Source: Desulfobulbaceae bacterium (GTDB lineage Bacteria > Desulfobacterota > Desulfobulbia > Desulfobulbales > Desulfocapsaceae). Taken from it: a stretch of 6,556 bases of DNA. The translations under genes and the position numbers were made by a program. The notes below the pieces were generated by a model. The model had not been told where the DNA came from. It worked only from the letters and a program-made list of their open reading frames with translations, and did no database searches. Location of the stretch: contig JAUVON010000160.1 of NCBI GenBank assembly GCA_030599175.1, positions 1-6,556 of the forward strand. The letters are read 5' to 3'. The number at the start of each line of letters is the position of its first letter. The first letter of the stretch is position 1. This document shows, piece by piece, positions 6,321-6,556 of this stretch.

Positions 6321-6383
6321 CAGAGTTTTTCCTGACAGCCTTCAACCTAACAGCCTAAAACACTACCCTACCTTAAAATAATA
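6321..6383 (+). other. G-poor spacer and leader between cdaR and glmM
   Basis: These 63 bp lack a terminator hairpin, so glmM is probably transcribed with cdaA-cdaR. From 6341 to the glmM ATG there is a single G, the sequence being almost entirely A, C and T. ACAGCCT occurs twice (6335-6341 and 6350-6356), 15 bp apart, with further CCTA units. No Shine-Dalgarno sequence is present before glmM. Confidence 0.6.
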
Positions 6384-6556
6384 ATGAGAAAACTATTCGG
6401 TACAGATGGCATAAGGGGTGTAGCAAATGTCTACCCCATGACAATAGAGATTGCAATGCAGGTCGGCAGAGCGATCGCCTTTATTGTCAAGGATAAGGCA
6501 AAGGGGCATCGAATTGTTATCGGTAAGGATACCAGGCAATCCTGTTACATGCTGGA
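6384..6556 (+). CDS. glmM: Phosphoglucosamine mutase GlmM, N-terminal part (cut by window edge)
   Basis: The enzyme converts glucosamine-6-phosphate to glucosamine-1-phosphate in the cytoplasm, the step before UDP-GlcNAc for peptidoglycan and lipopolysaccharide. Only the first 57 codons are in the window. The opening [15 protein letters not shown] is the family hallmark and fixes the start, and [14 protein letters not shown] (44-57) matches the conserved DTR-x-SGYM block. The usual Gly of that block is Cys here. The catalytic phosphoserine loop, expected near residue 100, lies outside the window. It follows cdaR by 63 bp without a terminator, completing the cdaA-cdaR-glmM order. In Firmicutes GlmM binds and inhibits CdaA. 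The start lacks a Shine-Dalgarno sequence. Confidence 0.97.
   Translation, partial: MRKLFGTDGIRGVANVYPMTIEIAMQVGRAIAFIVKDKAKGHRIVIGKDTRQSCYML

Noticed and set aside
6374..6379. TAAAAT as a -10 box for glmM
   Set aside because: It would start transcription at or inside the ATG, has no -35 (CAGCCT at 17 bp), and glmM is better explained as part of the cdaA operon.

Overview
The window reads as chromosomal DNA of a Gram-negative bacterium. It carries a diadenylate cyclase operon (cdaA-cdaR-glmM) beside a very large DUF748/AsmA-like envelope protein with an OmpA-like C-terminus. The protein sequences and this pairing suggest Desulfobacterota (former Deltaproteobacteria), perhaps near the Desulfobulbales. 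That assignment is inference from remembered family resemblance, not from a search. There are no mobile elements, RNA genes, CRISPR arrays or signs of horizontal transfer, and the base composition looks uniform.

Layout: the left two thirds is a minus-strand pair. A 1176-residue DUF748 protein (552-4082) is followed 9 bp later by a 146-residue PGPGW-type small membrane protein (102-542). An intergenic region of about 300 bp (4083-4386) separates this pair from a plus-strand operon. It holds back-to-back candidate sigma70 promoters around a shared A/T tract, plus an unusual short tandem repeat and palindromes. The plus-strand operon is cdaA (4387-5178), cdaR (5175-6320, overlapping cdaA by 4 bp as ATGA) and the first 57 codons of glmM (6384 to the window edge).

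How the genes work together: CdaA is a membrane-bound enzyme that makes cyclic di-AMP from two ATP. CdaR is its membrane-anchored extracytoplasmic YbbR-domain partner. GlmM makes glucosamine-1-phosphate, the precursor of UDP-GlcNAc for peptidoglycan and lipopolysaccharide, and is known in Firmicutes to bind and restrain CdaA. The operon therefore couples a second messenger to cell-wall precursor supply. The divergent DUF748 protein is predicted to sit in the inner membrane with a huge beta-rich periplasmic part, so both sides of the divergent promoter region serve the cell envelope.

I did not find a clearly new biological system. The points most worth a second look are the lack of Shine-Dalgarno sequences before both cdaA and glmM, the repeat/palindrome cluster between the divergent transcripts, the OmpA-like module of the DUF748 protein split by a charged insert of about 80 residues, and c-di-AMP synthesis next to an outer-membrane-type envelope gene.
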